Assembly: GCA_964453215.1 (NCBI GenBank)
Contig: CAYVRR010000003.1
Coordinates: forward strand, 1-64,000
Direction: 5' to 3'
DNA: 64,000 nt
Origin: SABI01 sp964453215
Lineage (GTDB): Bacteria; Spirochaetota; Spirochaetia; Sphaerochaetales; Sphaerochaetaceae
Positions 43,819-52,642 of this stretch are shown here, piece after piece. The notes beneath the pieces were generated by a model. That model was not told where the DNA came from. It searched no databases and was given only the letters and a program-made list of their open reading frames with translations. Made by a program: the position numbers and the translations under genes. Each line of letters opens with the position of its first letter. The first letter of the stretch is position 1.

Positions 43819-45297
43819 GTGGATACATTTCTAGGTATTGATATTGGTACAGGTTCATCCAAAGGGGTTGTTGTTGATTCAAATGGGAACGTGTTAGCAA
43901 CGAGTAGTATAAGTCATACTACTGAAACCCCTTTCCCTGGTGCATATGAACATAATGCAGATACGGTGTGGTGGAATGATGTAGTAAGTATTTCTCGAGA
44001 TGTAGTATCTCAGTTATATGATAAGGGGCTTAGCGAAAAAGATATTAAAGCTCTTTGTGTAAGCTCTATTGCCCCGTGCGTCCTCCCTGTTGATAAAAAA
44101 GGGAAGCCCTTACGTAATGGAATATTATATGGAATAGATACGAGGGCTCAAGAGCAAATAGCCCGAATTGAAGAGATGATTGGCGAAGAGGCAATATTTG
44201 AGCTTAGTGGACAAAAGCTCTCTTCTCAATCTTGTGTCCCAAAGATTCTTTGGATTAAAGAGCATGAAATTGATGTATTTCGTAATACAAGTAAATTTCT
44301 CACCTCAACTGGGTATGTTGCGTTTCGTTTAACAGGTTCATACACTGTAGATATATATGATGGAATTGCATATGCACCACTTTATGATATTGCTAACCAC
44401 AAATGGGATAGTAGGTATGAAGATCTTCTTTTTCCAACCTCTTTATTGCCAGAATTAAAATGGAGTAGTGAAGTTTGTGGAACTATACACAAGGAAGCTT
44501 CTATTGAAACTCTCCTCGCGCCGGGTACTCCTGTAATTGTTGGAACAGCAGATGCTGCCTCTGAAGCTATCGCGTGTGGAGTAGCGTCCGTTGGAGATAT
44601 GATGATGATGTATGGGAGTTCCAACTTTTTCATTATGCCAACAGATAGACTTCAACCTACTTCTAAGTTTTGGGCATCCCATTTCCTTCAAAAAGGCTCT
44701 ACTGTTCTTACAGGTGGCATGGCTACCATAGGGAATTTGTTTAAATGGTTAAATACAACGTTTCCAGGGAGAACTTTTGAGCAATGGCAACAGCTGAGTG
44801 AAGATGTACCTCCTGGTGCACATGGTCTTACAATTCTCCCCTATTTTGCAGGAGAGAGAACACCATTATTTGATTCAAAAGCTAAGGGTGCTATGTTTGG
44901 TCTCACCTTACAAAGTTCAGCTGGTGATATCTACACAGCTTTCATGGAATCAGTTGGTTATGGAATACGTCATAATCTTGAGGAGCTTTCAACACTTGGA
45001 AATAGTGTGAACAGAATTGTTGCAATAGGTGGGGCAGCTCAAGATAAACAATTGATGCAAAGGGTAACTAATATTATTGATTGTCCTCAGCAAATTCCAG
45101 ATATCACCCTTGGTGCGTGTTATGGAGATGCCTTTTTAGCTGCTCTTGGTATTGGGTATTTTTCTGATATTTCTGAAATTTCACGTTGGGTTAAGATTAC
45201 GCACGAATATGTTCCACAAAAAGAGTATAAAAGTGAGTATGATGAAGGGTTTAAGAAGTTTAGAAATCTCTATGAATACACAAAAACTCTTAATTAA
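43819..45297 (+). CDS. FGGY-family carbohydrate kinase (xylulokinase-like)
   Basis: 492 aa. Motifs: GIDIGTGSSKGVVVD, an ISSIAPCVLPVDKKGKPLRNGILYGIDTRA-type substrate region, MMMYGSSNFF, LPYFAGERTPLFDSKAKGAMFGLTL, and RIVAIGGAAQDKQLMQ. It resembles xylulokinase more than the first FGGY enzyme does (YFAGERTP). GTG 43819 is the start with AGGAGAG upstream. Last gene of the plus arm; terminators follow. The two FGGY kinases may act on different keto sugars of one pathway. Confidence 0.88.
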   Translation: MDTFLGIDIGTGSSKGVVVDSNGNVLATSSISHTTETPFPGAYEHNADTVWWNDVVSISRDVVSQLYDKGLSEKDIKALCVSSIAPCVLPVDKKGKPLRNGILYGIDTRAQEQIARIEEMIGEEAIFELSGQKLSSQSCVPKILWIKEHEIDVFRNTSKFLTSTGYVAFRLTGSYTVDIYDGIAYAPLYDIANHKWDSRYEDLLFPTSLLPELKWSSEVCGTIHKEASIETLLAPGTPVIVGTADAASEAIACGVASVGDMMMMYGSSNFFIMPTDRLQPTSKFWASHFLQKGSTVLTGGMATIGNLFKWLNTTFPGRTFEQWQQLSEDVPPGAHGLTILPYFAGERTPLFDSKAKGAMFGLTLQSSAGDIYTAFMESVGYGIRHNLEELSTLGNSVNRIVAIGGAAQDKQLMQRVTNIIDCPQQIPDITLGACYGDAFLAALGIGYFSDISEISRWVKITHEYVPQKEYKSEYDEGFKKFRNLYEYTKTLN

Positions 45298-45308
45298 ATA
45301 AGAGTTTT
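45283..45308 (-). terminator. AT-rich hairpin terminator for dhaL
   Basis: AAAACTCTTA / TAAGAGTTTT (45283-45292 and 45299-45308, 10 bp, 6-nt loop). On the minus strand it ends in TTTTTG, so it can stop transcripts from the dhaK-dhaL side. It overlaps the last codons of the convergent kinase. Confidence 0.55.
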
Positions 45309-45321
45309 GTGATGTGTCTTT

Positions 45322-45363
45322 AGGGTTTCCTATTCTAAACATAGAGTGGAAACCCTATTTTTT
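45322..45363 (+). terminator. intrinsic terminator for the xylulokinase-like gene
   Basis: AGGGTTTCC / GGAAACCCT (45322-45330 and 45348-45356, perfect 9 bp) encloses a loop with a small internal CTA/TAG pairing, followed by ATTTTTTT on the plus strand. Confidence 0.75.
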
Positions 45364-46000
45364 ATGTAGATGTAATATAAGAGGTAAATTCGTCTATCAG
45401 TAGTGAAGCAAATGTAGCTCCAGCATCTTGGGCAGTTCTTGATTTTTCTTGGTAATAGGCTGCCCTGCCATGTTGAGCTACCATTGTTTTAGTTAACTCC
45501 ATTCCCTCTTTTGCTGCAATAGATGAGGCTTTTGCCCCGTCAACTAATGGCAGGTTAGCATCGGTAGCTTTTTGTAGTGCTTCATAGGAGGGATAGAGTG
45601 AATCAACTATGGTTTTTTCACCCACCTTAGATTTACCTCTTTCCATTATTCCTTCAACAAAATGTTTCCAAAATGTGGTATATGTGGGTAAATCAATTTC
45701 TTGAATCCCCTTTAAGGCTTTTCCACCTCTCATAAATCCTGTTCCAATGAGTGTTCCCATGGTAGAGGGGGCTGCTTTAGCCATTGCCATTCCTGATTTC
45801 ATTAAGAGTGTTCCAATGTCGCTATCTGTAGAGTTAGTAGCATACTCACTAGCTGCAGCGAATGCTTTAGCCATAGTTAGTCCTAAATCTCCATCTCCCA
45901 TAACACTATCTAATTCAATTAAGTACTCTTTTTTTTGATCAGTCATATCTTTTATTTGAGTGATGAGTGTTTGAATATCTTTAAAGGTAAGTTTTTCCAT
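45362..46000 (-). CDS. dhaL: dihydroxyacetone kinase subunit DhaL-like
   Basis: ATP-binding subunit of 212 aa. The nucleotide/Mg site reads VMGDGDLGLTMAKAF, where classical DhaL has GDGDHG; the His is replaced by Leu. Further conserved parts are GTLIGTGFMRGG and the DSLYPSYEAL and HGRAAYYQEKSRTAQDAGA regions. With DhaK it phosphorylates dihydroxyacetone, or in related operons tetruloses such as erythrulose. No DhaM or PTS component was seen, so ATP or another donor is likely. Confidence 0.88.
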   Translation of the reverse strand: MEKLTFKDIQTLITQIKDMTDQKKEYLIELDSVMGDGDLGLTMAKAFAAASEYATNSTDSDIGTLLMKSGMAMAKAAPSTMGTLIGTGFMRGGKALKGIQEIDLPTYTTFWKHFVEGIMERGKSKVGEKTIVDSLYPSYEALQKATDANLPLVDGAKASSIAAKEGMELTKTMVAQHGRAAYYQEKSRTAQDAGATFASLLIDEFTSYITST

Positions 46001-46008
46001 GATGCCTC

Positions 46009-47013
46009 CTAAAGTTGTACTTGTTCAAAAAATGGAGTATGAGCTGGCATCGCAAGATACTTCTTTAATTCATCATCAAGCTTTAGTACAGATATTGATG
46101 CGCCTGCCATTTCCATTGATGTAGCAAACTCTCCAACATATACATGGAATACTTTAATACCTTTTGTTTTTAGAATTTCATCAACTTTACGGTACATGAT
46201 ATAAAGCTCTTCTTTAGGAGTTGCCCCTAAGCCATTCATGAGAATAGCAACTTCATCTCCACTCTTGTATTCATAGTCATTACAGATTGCATCAACCATT
46301 CTTTGCACGATTTCATCAGCTGTTTGTAGGGCTTCTCTCTCTATTCCTGGCTCGCCATGTATCCCCATGCCTATTTCCATTTCTCCTTGGTCTATAGTAA
46401 ATGAGGGTTTTCCAACTTCTGGTACAATACAAGGTGAGAGTGCAACTCCCATAGTTCGTACAGTTGTTGCAACTTTTTCTGCTATTCGCTTAACTTCACT
46501 AAGGGAAAGTAGTGATGCCGCTGCTCCTCCTGCTATTTTATATACAAAGAAAATTCCAGCGACTCCTCGTCTTTTATGCTCTTCCCCTTTCTTTGAAGAG
46601 GCTACATCATCACCAGCTACTACTTGAAGAACTTCAACATCCTCCATATCAGCCATCTCTGATGCCATATCAAAGTTCATGACATCTCCACCATAATTGC
46701 CATAAATGTAAAGAACGCCTTTTCCACTATCAATAGCTTTGGTGACTTCTAACATTTGTTCGGCACTTGGGGATTGAAAGACTCCTCCAACAGAACACCC
46801 ATCAAGCATTCCGTCTCCCACATATCCTAAAAATAGTGGAAGGTGCCCAGAACCACCACCTGTTGCTATTCCAACTTTTCCATCAACTTTTTTTGCTGTA
46901 ACGATACATCGAGGATCATCGTTTACGTATGTTAATTTAGTTGGGTGTGCTGCAATAATTCCTTGTATCATTTCATCAACAAAATCTTCTGGTTTATTTA
47001 TAAATTTTTGCAT
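46009..47013 (-). CDS. dhaK: dihydroxyacetone kinase subunit DhaK-like
   Basis: Substrate-binding subunit of 334 aa. It has GIATGGGSGHLPLFLGYVGDGMLDGCSVGGVFQSPS at the N-terminus, YIYGNYGGDVMNFDMASEM, and the substrate-binding His in EIGMGIHGEPGI, which forms a hemiaminal with the ketone carbonyl. The start lies 1 nt after the permease gene, so this is part of the importer operon: substrate uptake and phosphorylation are coupled. Confidence 0.9.
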   Translation of the reverse strand: MQKFINKPEDFVDEMIQGIIAAHPTKLTYVNDDPRCIVTAKKVDGKVGIATGGGSGHLPLFLGYVGDGMLDGCSVGGVFQSPSAEQMLEVTKAIDSGKGVLYIYGNYGGDVMNFDMASEMADMEDVEVLQVVAGDDVASSKKGEEHKRRGVAGIFFVYKIAGGAAASLLSLSEVKRIAEKVATTVRTMGVALSPCIVPEVGKPSFTIDQGEMEIGMGIHGEPGIEREALQTADEIVQRMVDAICNDYEYKSGDEVAILMNGLGATPKEELYIMYRKVDEILKTKGIKVFHVYVGEFATSMEMAGASISVLKLDDELKKYLAMPAHTPFFEQVQL

Positions 47014-47014
47014 A

Positions 47015-48043
47015 TTATTCTCCTTGTGCCGTAGATGGGCTATTTATTTTTAATTTGATTAACTTTTTCTCATTATATTTGTGAATGGTGAAGTTAAGTG
47101 TCATAACAAAAAGGAGTGCAAATCCCCATATGAATTTTCTAAAGAATGGGCTAAATGCAAGAATATTAAATCCACTTTGAGTAATCTGTAGGATAAATAT
47201 TGCCATAACTACTCCTGGAATATTTCCAAATCCCCCATCAGGATCGATACCACCAAGTACAACTACAAGAATTGCTTGAAGTATATATGCAGTTCCATAT
47301 CCTGGTCGCATCGAATTCGCTCTGCTTGCCATAATAACTGCTGCAATTCCTGCAAGGATAGCTGTTATCATATAGGTTCTTATGAGTACTTTTGTATTAT
47401 TAACTCCACTAAATCGTGAAACAACTGGGCTACTACCTATCATAAACATTTTAAAGCCTTGTCGAGTTCTTGTTAATATGATGTGTACTGCAATAGAGGC
47501 AAGGACGAATAGAATAAAGCTTATTGGTAGACCTAAAAAGCTACTATTTCCTATTGTAAGAAAAAGTTCTGGAAATCCACTGATGCTATACCCTTTTGTA
47601 ACTACGATTGCCAGGCCCATAAACAAACCTTGTGTTCCAAGGGTTGCAAGAATGGGTGGAACTCCAATTTTAGCAATGAGTAATCCGTTCATGAGACCAC
47701 ACAAAGCTGCGATGGATACTGTTGCCACAATAGCAATTATGATGGTAAGGGAGGTTGGTAATCCTGTAACTTTTGTAAGGATAAGGGCAGCAATAACTCC
47801 AGTGAAGTTAGCAATAGAAACAATAGAGAGGTCAATCCCCCCTGTAATCATTGCGAGCATCATTGCAAGGGCAAGAAACCCAAACTCTGGGAATTGAGAG
47901 GCCATTGATCCAAGATTAGCTGCTGTAAAGAATTTACCAGGTAAGAGAATCAGCATGATAAAAAGGATTCCTACTAATATGATAAACAGCGTGCGATTTT
48001 TTGGATTTGTAAACCCTTTTTTTAGTATGTGTAATATATTCAT
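47015..48043 (-). CDS. ABC sugar transporter permease (LsrC/RbsC-like, second)
   Basis: 342 aa, inner-membrane permease of the BPD_transp_2 family, with about eight to ten hydrophobic helices. Conserved elements are MITGGIDLSIVSIANFTGVIAALIL, GLMNGLLIAKIGVPPILATLGTQGLFMGLA, and VVVLGGIDPDGGFGNIPGVVMAIFILQ, typical of Rbs/Lsr-type permeases. It is the second of two non-identical permeases, an Lsr- or Rha-like arrangement. Confidence 0.9.
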   Translation of the reverse strand: MNILHILKKGFTNPKNRTLFIILVGILFIMLILLPGKFFTAANLGSMASQFPEFGFLALAMMLAMITGGIDLSIVSIANFTGVIAALILTKVTGLPTSLTIIIAIVATVSIAALCGLMNGLLIAKIGVPPILATLGTQGLFMGLAIVVTKGYSISGFPELFLTIGNSSFLGLPISFILFVLASIAVHIILTRTRQGFKMFMIGSSPVVSRFSGVNNTKVLIRTYMITAILAGIAAVIMASRANSMRPGYGTAYILQAILVVVLGGIDPDGGFGNIPGVVMAIFILQITQSGFNILAFSPFFRKFIWGFALLFVMTLNFTIHKYNEKKLIKLKINSPSTAQGE

Positions 48044-48057
48044 ATTTTTAATCCTTT

Positions 48058-49059
48058 TTAAACTTTCGAGGTTCGTTTTTGACGATAATTAGCTTGCGCA
48101 TACGTAAATGTAACTCCAAGTACTATAATCGCCCCGATAAATAATTCTTGCCAATAGGAGGATAGACCCATTAATATGAGGTTTTTTTGTAGTAATGTGA
48201 TGAGTGTAACTCCAATTAATGTACCAGTAATGGTTCCAGAGCCACCACTAATTCGAGCTCCCCCTAGCACAACTGCTGCAATAACACCAAGTTCTGTTCC
48301 AACTAAATAGTTAGGATTGCTATATCTGATGAGGGATAAATGTAATACCCCTACTACTCCTGATAAGAGGCCAGCATAACAGTAGACAAAAAATTGTATC
48401 GCTCGAATGTTATAGCCAGTTCTTTTTGCTGCTTCCATGTTTCCACCAATAGCATAAATTCCTCTCCCTATCATTGTGTACTTTAAGATAAACCATGTGA
48501 GGATAACAAAAAATACTAAGAATAAGAAGAATACAGATAGTCCATATGTAGACCCATCAGCTTTAGTTAAGGTAAGAATATCTAGTTTGCCAAGAACTTT
48601 GAAACATTCAGGAAGAGATCCAATGTTTACAGCTTTCGTTCCAAAGAACTCAAGCATGAGTCCATGGTATAAGCTACTTGTCCCAAGTGTTGTAATTAAA
48701 GTTGGAAGTTTAAAATAGGAGATAAACAGGGCGTTTATTGCTCCTAGCATAATACCTAATCCAGTTGAAATTGCAAATGCAAGGGCAATACTATCTATTC
48801 CACTGCGGATGAGAATATTTACTGAAATATATTGGCCGATGATTGCAATAGTAGTAAATGATACATCAACTCCACCTGAAAGTAATACTACAAAGACGCT
48901 TAATGCTAGAATAGCTGTTCCGCTACTACTTTTTAATAGGTCAAAAAGGTTCTCTAGTGTAAAAAACACTGGATTTATTATTGTTAATGCAACAACGAAT
49001 GCAATTACTACCATGAGGATATATGTTTCATTGTGTGAAAATATTTTTTTTAAGTTCAT
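48058..49059 (-). CDS. ABC sugar transporter permease (LsrC/RbsC-like, first)
   Basis: 333 aa. BPD_transp_2 permease with VVLLSGGVDVSFTTIAIIGQYISV, GAINALFISYFKLPTLITTLGTSSLYHGL, and the cytoplasmic loop GRGIYAIGGNMEAAKRTGYNIRAIQ that couples to the ATPase, then AAVVLGGARISGGSGTITGTLIG. Its ATG overlaps the ATPase stop by 4 bp. It pairs with the second permease as a heterodimer. Confidence 0.9.
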   Translation of the reverse strand: MNLKKIFSHNETYILMVVIAFVVALTIINPVFFTLENLFDLLKSSSGTAILALSVFVVLLSGGVDVSFTTIAIIGQYISVNILIRSGIDSIALAFAISTGLGIMLGAINALFISYFKLPTLITTLGTSSLYHGLMLEFFGTKAVNIGSLPECFKVLGKLDILTLTKADGSTYGLSVFFLFLVFFVILTWFILKYTMIGRGIYAIGGNMEAAKRTGYNIRAIQFFVYCYAGLLSGVVGVLHLSLIRYSNPNYLVGTELGVIAAVVLGGARISGGSGTITGTLIGVTLITLLQKNLILMGLSSYWQELFIGAIIVLGVTFTYAQANYRQKRTSKV

Positions 49060-50579
49060 AGTTTCGCCTTTGTCTTTCTAGATTCTGTAATAATTTCATA
49101 GACTAGTTCTGCATTAGTCTCTTCAACGTTGGTAATTTCAGTAATAATTTCCCCTTTTGACATGACAAGGATTCGGTTACAGTTATCGAGTACTTCCTGA
49201 ATTTCATCAGATATCATGATGATTCCCATTCCTGTCTCTGCGAGGTCTCTTATTATTTTATGTATAGTATTTTTTGAACCTATATCTATTCCAATAGTTG
49301 GTCCGTCAAGAATAAACACTTTTGGGTTTGTAGCAAGCCATTTAGCAAGTGCAACTCTTTGTTGATTTCCACCAGAGAGGCTATTAACTGGATTAGCTCC
49401 ATCAGGAGTTTTGATGCTTAACGAATTTATCCATTCTTCACTTTTTTGCATTCTCTTTTGTGAATTAATAAGACCTGATTTTTCGACTAATTCATCTAAC
49501 ACTGTAATTACTATATTATCATTAATTGATTGATACTGAAAAAGTCCCTGATTTATTCTATCTTCTGGTAATAGTGCAATTCCTTCGGTAATGCTATCCA
49601 TTACTTTGTTATTGACGAGTTCTTTTCCATTAATATAAATTTTTCCACTATCACTTGGGTTTAATCCAAATATAGATTGTGCAACCTCTGTCCTCCCAGA
49701 TCCTATTAAGCCTGTAATCCCGAGGATTTCACCAGGTTGTAACTGAAACGAGATGTTTTTGAATTGATTCATTTTTGAAAGAGATTGGACATCTAATAAA
49801 GGTGTTTTAGTAGCTTGCTTTGTGTTGTAGATATATGGCTCTGATTCTAACTTTCTTCCTGTCATGAGGAATACAAGCTTTTCTTGATTGAGTTCACTTA
49901 CAGGATATGTTCCTACCATTTTACCATCACGAATAATAGTAAGTTCTTCTGAGATTTCAAAGACTTCAGTAAGTTTATGGCTTACGAAAAGGGTGCTAAT
50001 TCCTTTTTTCTTTAATTTTTGAATGATTGTAAATAGATGGTCAACTTCCTCTCTTGTTATAGCAGAGGTAGCTTCATCCATAATAATGAGTTTAGCATTT
50101 TGAGTAAGTGCACGAGAGATGGCTATGATTTGTTTAGTTGCCATAGAGAGGTTTTCTACTCGTTCATTGAGATCTATATCAGTTTCACCAATTTCTTCTA
50201 AGGCAGCTTGTGCATTTTGATGTATTTTTTTCCAACTCACTTTTTGTTGGTTACTTTCGAGCATCTGATTTATTGAGATGTTTTCTGCAACACTAAGATT
50301 TGGAAAGAGTGATAAATCTTGATAAATTATCTGAACTCCTGCACGAATTGATTCTATAGCTTTTGACCCCTGTAGATCTTTTCCCAAAATGGATACTGTT
50401 CCAGAATCAGCTTTTAATACGCCACCTATAATTTTAATCAAGGTTGACTTTCCTGACCCATTTTCACCTATAAGACAATGAATTTGTCCCTTCCCTATCG
50501 AAACACTCACATCATCTAGTGCTTTAACCCCTACAAAGGATTTGCAGATGTGCTTTGCTTCCAAAAATACTTCACTCAT
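49056..50579 (-). CDS. ABC sugar transporter ATP-binding protein (RbsA/LsrA-like)
   Basis: 507 aa with two ABC domains. The first is intact: CLIGENGSGKSTLIKIIGG, an LSMATKQIIAISRAL signature, IIMDEATSAI. The second has a degenerate P-loop (ITGLIGSGRTEVAQSIFG) and LSGGNQQRVALAKWLATNPKVFILDGPTIGID, as is usual for RbsA/MglA/LsrA proteins. An intergenic hairpin separates it from the binding-protein gene. Confidence 0.93.
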   Translation of the reverse strand: MSEVFLEAKHICKSFVGVKALDDVSVSIGKGQIHCLIGENGSGKSTLIKIIGGVLKADSGTVSILGKDLQGSKAIESIRAGVQIIYQDLSLFPNLSVAENISINQMLESNQQKVSWKKIHQNAQAALEEIGETDIDLNERVENLSMATKQIIAISRALTQNAKLIIMDEATSAITREEVDHLFTIIQKLKKKGISTLFVSHKLTEVFEISEELTIIRDGKMVGTYPVSELNQEKLVFLMTGRKLESEPYIYNTKQATKTPLLDVQSLSKMNQFKNISFQLQPGEILGITGLIGSGRTEVAQSIFGLNPSDSGKIYINGKELVNNKVMDSITEGIALLPEDRINQGLFQYQSINDNIVITVLDELVEKSGLINSQKRMQKSEEWINSLSIKTPDGANPVNSLSGGNQQRVALAKWLATNPKVFILDGPTIGIDIGSKNTIHKIIRDLAETGMGIIMISDEIQEVLDNCNRILVMSKGEIITEITNVEETNAELVYEIITESRKTKAKL

Positions 50580-50628
50580 TTGGTCTCCTAAATAATTCTA
50601 ACTTAATCTTGCTGTGATTACGTACCTA

Positions 50629-50657
50629 AGAAGGAGACCTGTAATAGATCTCCTTCT
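50629..50657 (-). repeat. intercistronic hairpin between binding-protein and ATPase genes
   Basis: Perfect 9-bp inverted repeat AGAAGGAGA / TCTCCTTCT (50629-50637 and 50649-50657) with an 11-nt loop and no T-tract on the minus strand. It probably protects the upstream binding-protein message from 3' decay or lowers read-through, giving more binding protein than membrane components. Confidence 0.5.
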
Positions 50658-50678
50658 GTGTGTGTTACATCAAAGAAA

Positions 50679-51722
50679 TTAGAGCTTGTAGCTGCCGTCA
50701 GCATTGGTCCAATCACTAAGGTTTTCTTTTGTTACGTCAACCCAAGCTTGGCCATAGACAACTGGTACACCAGAAGCATTTTTCTTAATTGTTATATTTC
50801 TATAACCATCAACACCTAAATCTGTTCCATCTTTGATTTCGATACCATTAAGCATATTGTATGCAAGTTTAGCAGTTGCATAGGCAGCATCAGCTGGTAC
50901 CCAGAAGTGGATTGATTGTGCAGCACCAGATTTGAGGTAATCACCTGCAACTGATGGTAAGCATGTACCAAATGCAGCAACTTTACCAATTAAATTTTTC
51001 TCTTCAATTGCTGCAGCTGCGCCAGGAACAGTACTCATCGCACTACCCATGATAGCTTTTAAGTTTGGATTCTTTTTAATTACTTCAAGGGTTCTTTCAT
51101 AAGCAATCTGCTGGTTTTCTTGGTCTTCTTCTCTGCTTGAAGGTCTAACAAGTTTTGGATACTTTTCATTCATTTGTGCAATTTCACCATCGACCCATTC
51201 GTTGTGGGTTGGACTTGTTAAGAATCCAACAAATGGTTGCCATACACCTTCATAATTCATCCATTGGGCCATTACGTCCATCATGTGACGACCATATGCT
51301 CGGTTATCAAATGCTTCTAGGTCATAATTAACTGACTTTTGGTTTGAAGCTTCGTGAGTGAATGTAAGAATTCCTGCTTCAGCAGCTTTCTTAAATGCAG
51401 GCACGAGTGATTCTGGGTCATTAGGTACTACAAGTATAGCATCTACACCCTTAGCAATGAGGTCATTAACTAAGGCTACTTGAGCTGCTGGGTCTGCTGT
51501 GTCAGCACCAATTTGGTAAGCAATTACATCTGGATGGTCAGCTGCAAATTTTTCAATACCAACACGTGTGCTATCAAACCATGCAACACCTTCTAGTTTT
51601 ACTACCATTACAATTTCGAACTTATCATCTTTTGCTTGATCAGCTTCTTTTGAACCTGCTGCAAAAGCTACAGACGATAATAGTAGCATCAGTACTAATA
51701 CTGAAGCAATCATTTTCTTCAT
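50679..51722 (-). CDS. periplasmic sugar-binding protein (LsrB/RhaS-like)
   Basis: 347 aa. A Sec signal peptide (MKKMIASVLVLMLLLSSVAFA) is followed by AGSKE and no lipobox Cys, so it is a soluble periplasmic protein. The mature protein is a Peripla_BP_4 fold: IVMVVKLEGVAWFDSTRVGIEKFA, YQIGADTADPAAQVALVNDLIAKGVDAILVVPNDPESL, ILTFTHEASN. This pattern is closest, from memory, to the LsrB (autoinducer-2) and RhaS (rhamnose) group. The operon's DhaKL instead suggests a small keto sugar. GGGAGGGTG precedes the ATG. First gene of the importer operon. Confidence 0.9.
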   Translation of the reverse strand: MKKMIASVLVLMLLLSSVAFAAGSKEADQAKDDKFEIVMVVKLEGVAWFDSTRVGIEKFAADHPDVIAYQIGADTADPAAQVALVNDLIAKGVDAILVVPNDPESLVPAFKKAAEAGILTFTHEASNQKSVNYDLEAFDNRAYGRHMMDVMAQWMNYEGVWQPFVGFLTSPTHNEWVDGEIAQMNEKYPKLVRPSSREEDQENQQIAYERTLEVIKKNPNLKAIMGSAMSTVPGAAAAIEEKNLIGKVAAFGTCLPSVAGDYLKSGAAQSIHFWVPADAAYATAKLAYNMLNGIEIKDGTDLGVDGYRNITIKKNASGVPVVYGQAWVDVTKENLSDWTNADGSYKL

Positions 51723-51747
51723 AAGACACCCTCCCTAATAAATGTGG

Positions 51748-51827
51748 AACCACGATGTGGTTATAAAATTGTTTAGAGAATTATTCTCTACTTGTTTTAG
51801 TATCATCTACTTTGTTGAGTTTGTCAA
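51748..51827 (-). promoter_or_regulatory. promoter, operator-like palindrome and leader hairpin of the importer operon
   Basis: Minus strand: TTGACA (51822-51827), 17 nt, GATACT (51799-51804). Just past the start point is the palindrome AGAGAA-TTA-TTCTCT (51775-51789), placed where a repressor would block initiation. Then a 6-bp hairpin AACCAC / GTGGTT (51748-51762) lies in the leader. The LacI-family regulator encoded divergently is the likeliest binder, though the palindrome lacks the central CG of classical LacI operators. Confidence 0.5.
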
Positions 51828-52642
51828 ACGAAAATTTTATATAAATATTTGATACAATTGTAAAACTAATTTGTAATATCGTAACACCTGATTAAATTTA
51901 TCTGCAATATTTGTTGTTTATGCATAATACTATTCTAAAATACTACTAGAATATGATACTTATTTTAGTAAAATATTTTTATATACGACTCTATATTTTA
52001 TTGATGTGTATCGTGATGGAAGGGGATAAGTTCTGGTATGTGATATGTTCGCTTTCCATTCTAAATGTGTTCTTTTAATCCATTTTAGGGATAATACAAG
52101 AGGTACTATTCCACGATGTACATACGTATTATGTAGTAAGGGGCTACTTCTAAATATTCTCTATGTGGTTTTATGTAAACAACTTAATTACCTAGTAGCA
52201 TGATACAGATATTATTTTATTATCCGTATTGTTACTAAAAGAAAAATATATGTTGAGATGAATTAATTGTGGTTTTTCTTAATTTTCATGTTCTAATATA
52301 GTAATAAAAACTAAAAATCATAACCGATTCATAATAGATTCATTTTTATTTAGTGATAAGATACTGCAATACATACATCTATGATGATGCAGTTTTGTGT
52401 AAGTTACATTAAAGTAATGATTTATTTCTTAAATCATCTCTTTATTGTTTGTGATAATAGTTTTATTCGACATATATAGCAGCTTTTCTTATCAGTTAAT
52501 TTTTCTTTTATCGCTACATGATATTGTTGCAATATCCTATGTATAGTGAATAAGGGGTAATATCTAGTCATATTTTATTTAAAATTTAGTTCTTGTTTTA
52601 TAAGAAAGTATCATGTATGCTGATTTCTAGGAATAATAAAGT
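51828..52642. other. long AT-rich non-coding region
   Basis: About 815 bp with no ORF of note on either strand, no tRNA-like fold and no convincing gene remnant. Very rich in A/T runs. By contrast most intergenic gaps in this window are under 100 bp. It could hold distal regulatory sites for the importer operon and the LacI gene, an unrecognised small RNA, or decayed sequence. Confidence 0.6.

Noticed and set aside
47382..47897. 171-codon frame antisense to the second permease
   Set aside because: Opposite strand of a clearly conserved membrane protein; no promoter, ribosome site or recognisable motif.
45362..51722. A complete AI-2 (lsr) uptake operon
   Set aside because: Binding protein and layout are Lsr-like and FGGY and SorC genes exist on the island, but lsrF/lsrG-type genes are absent, the SorC and FGGY genes are in other operons, and DhaK/DhaL are in the transporter operon.
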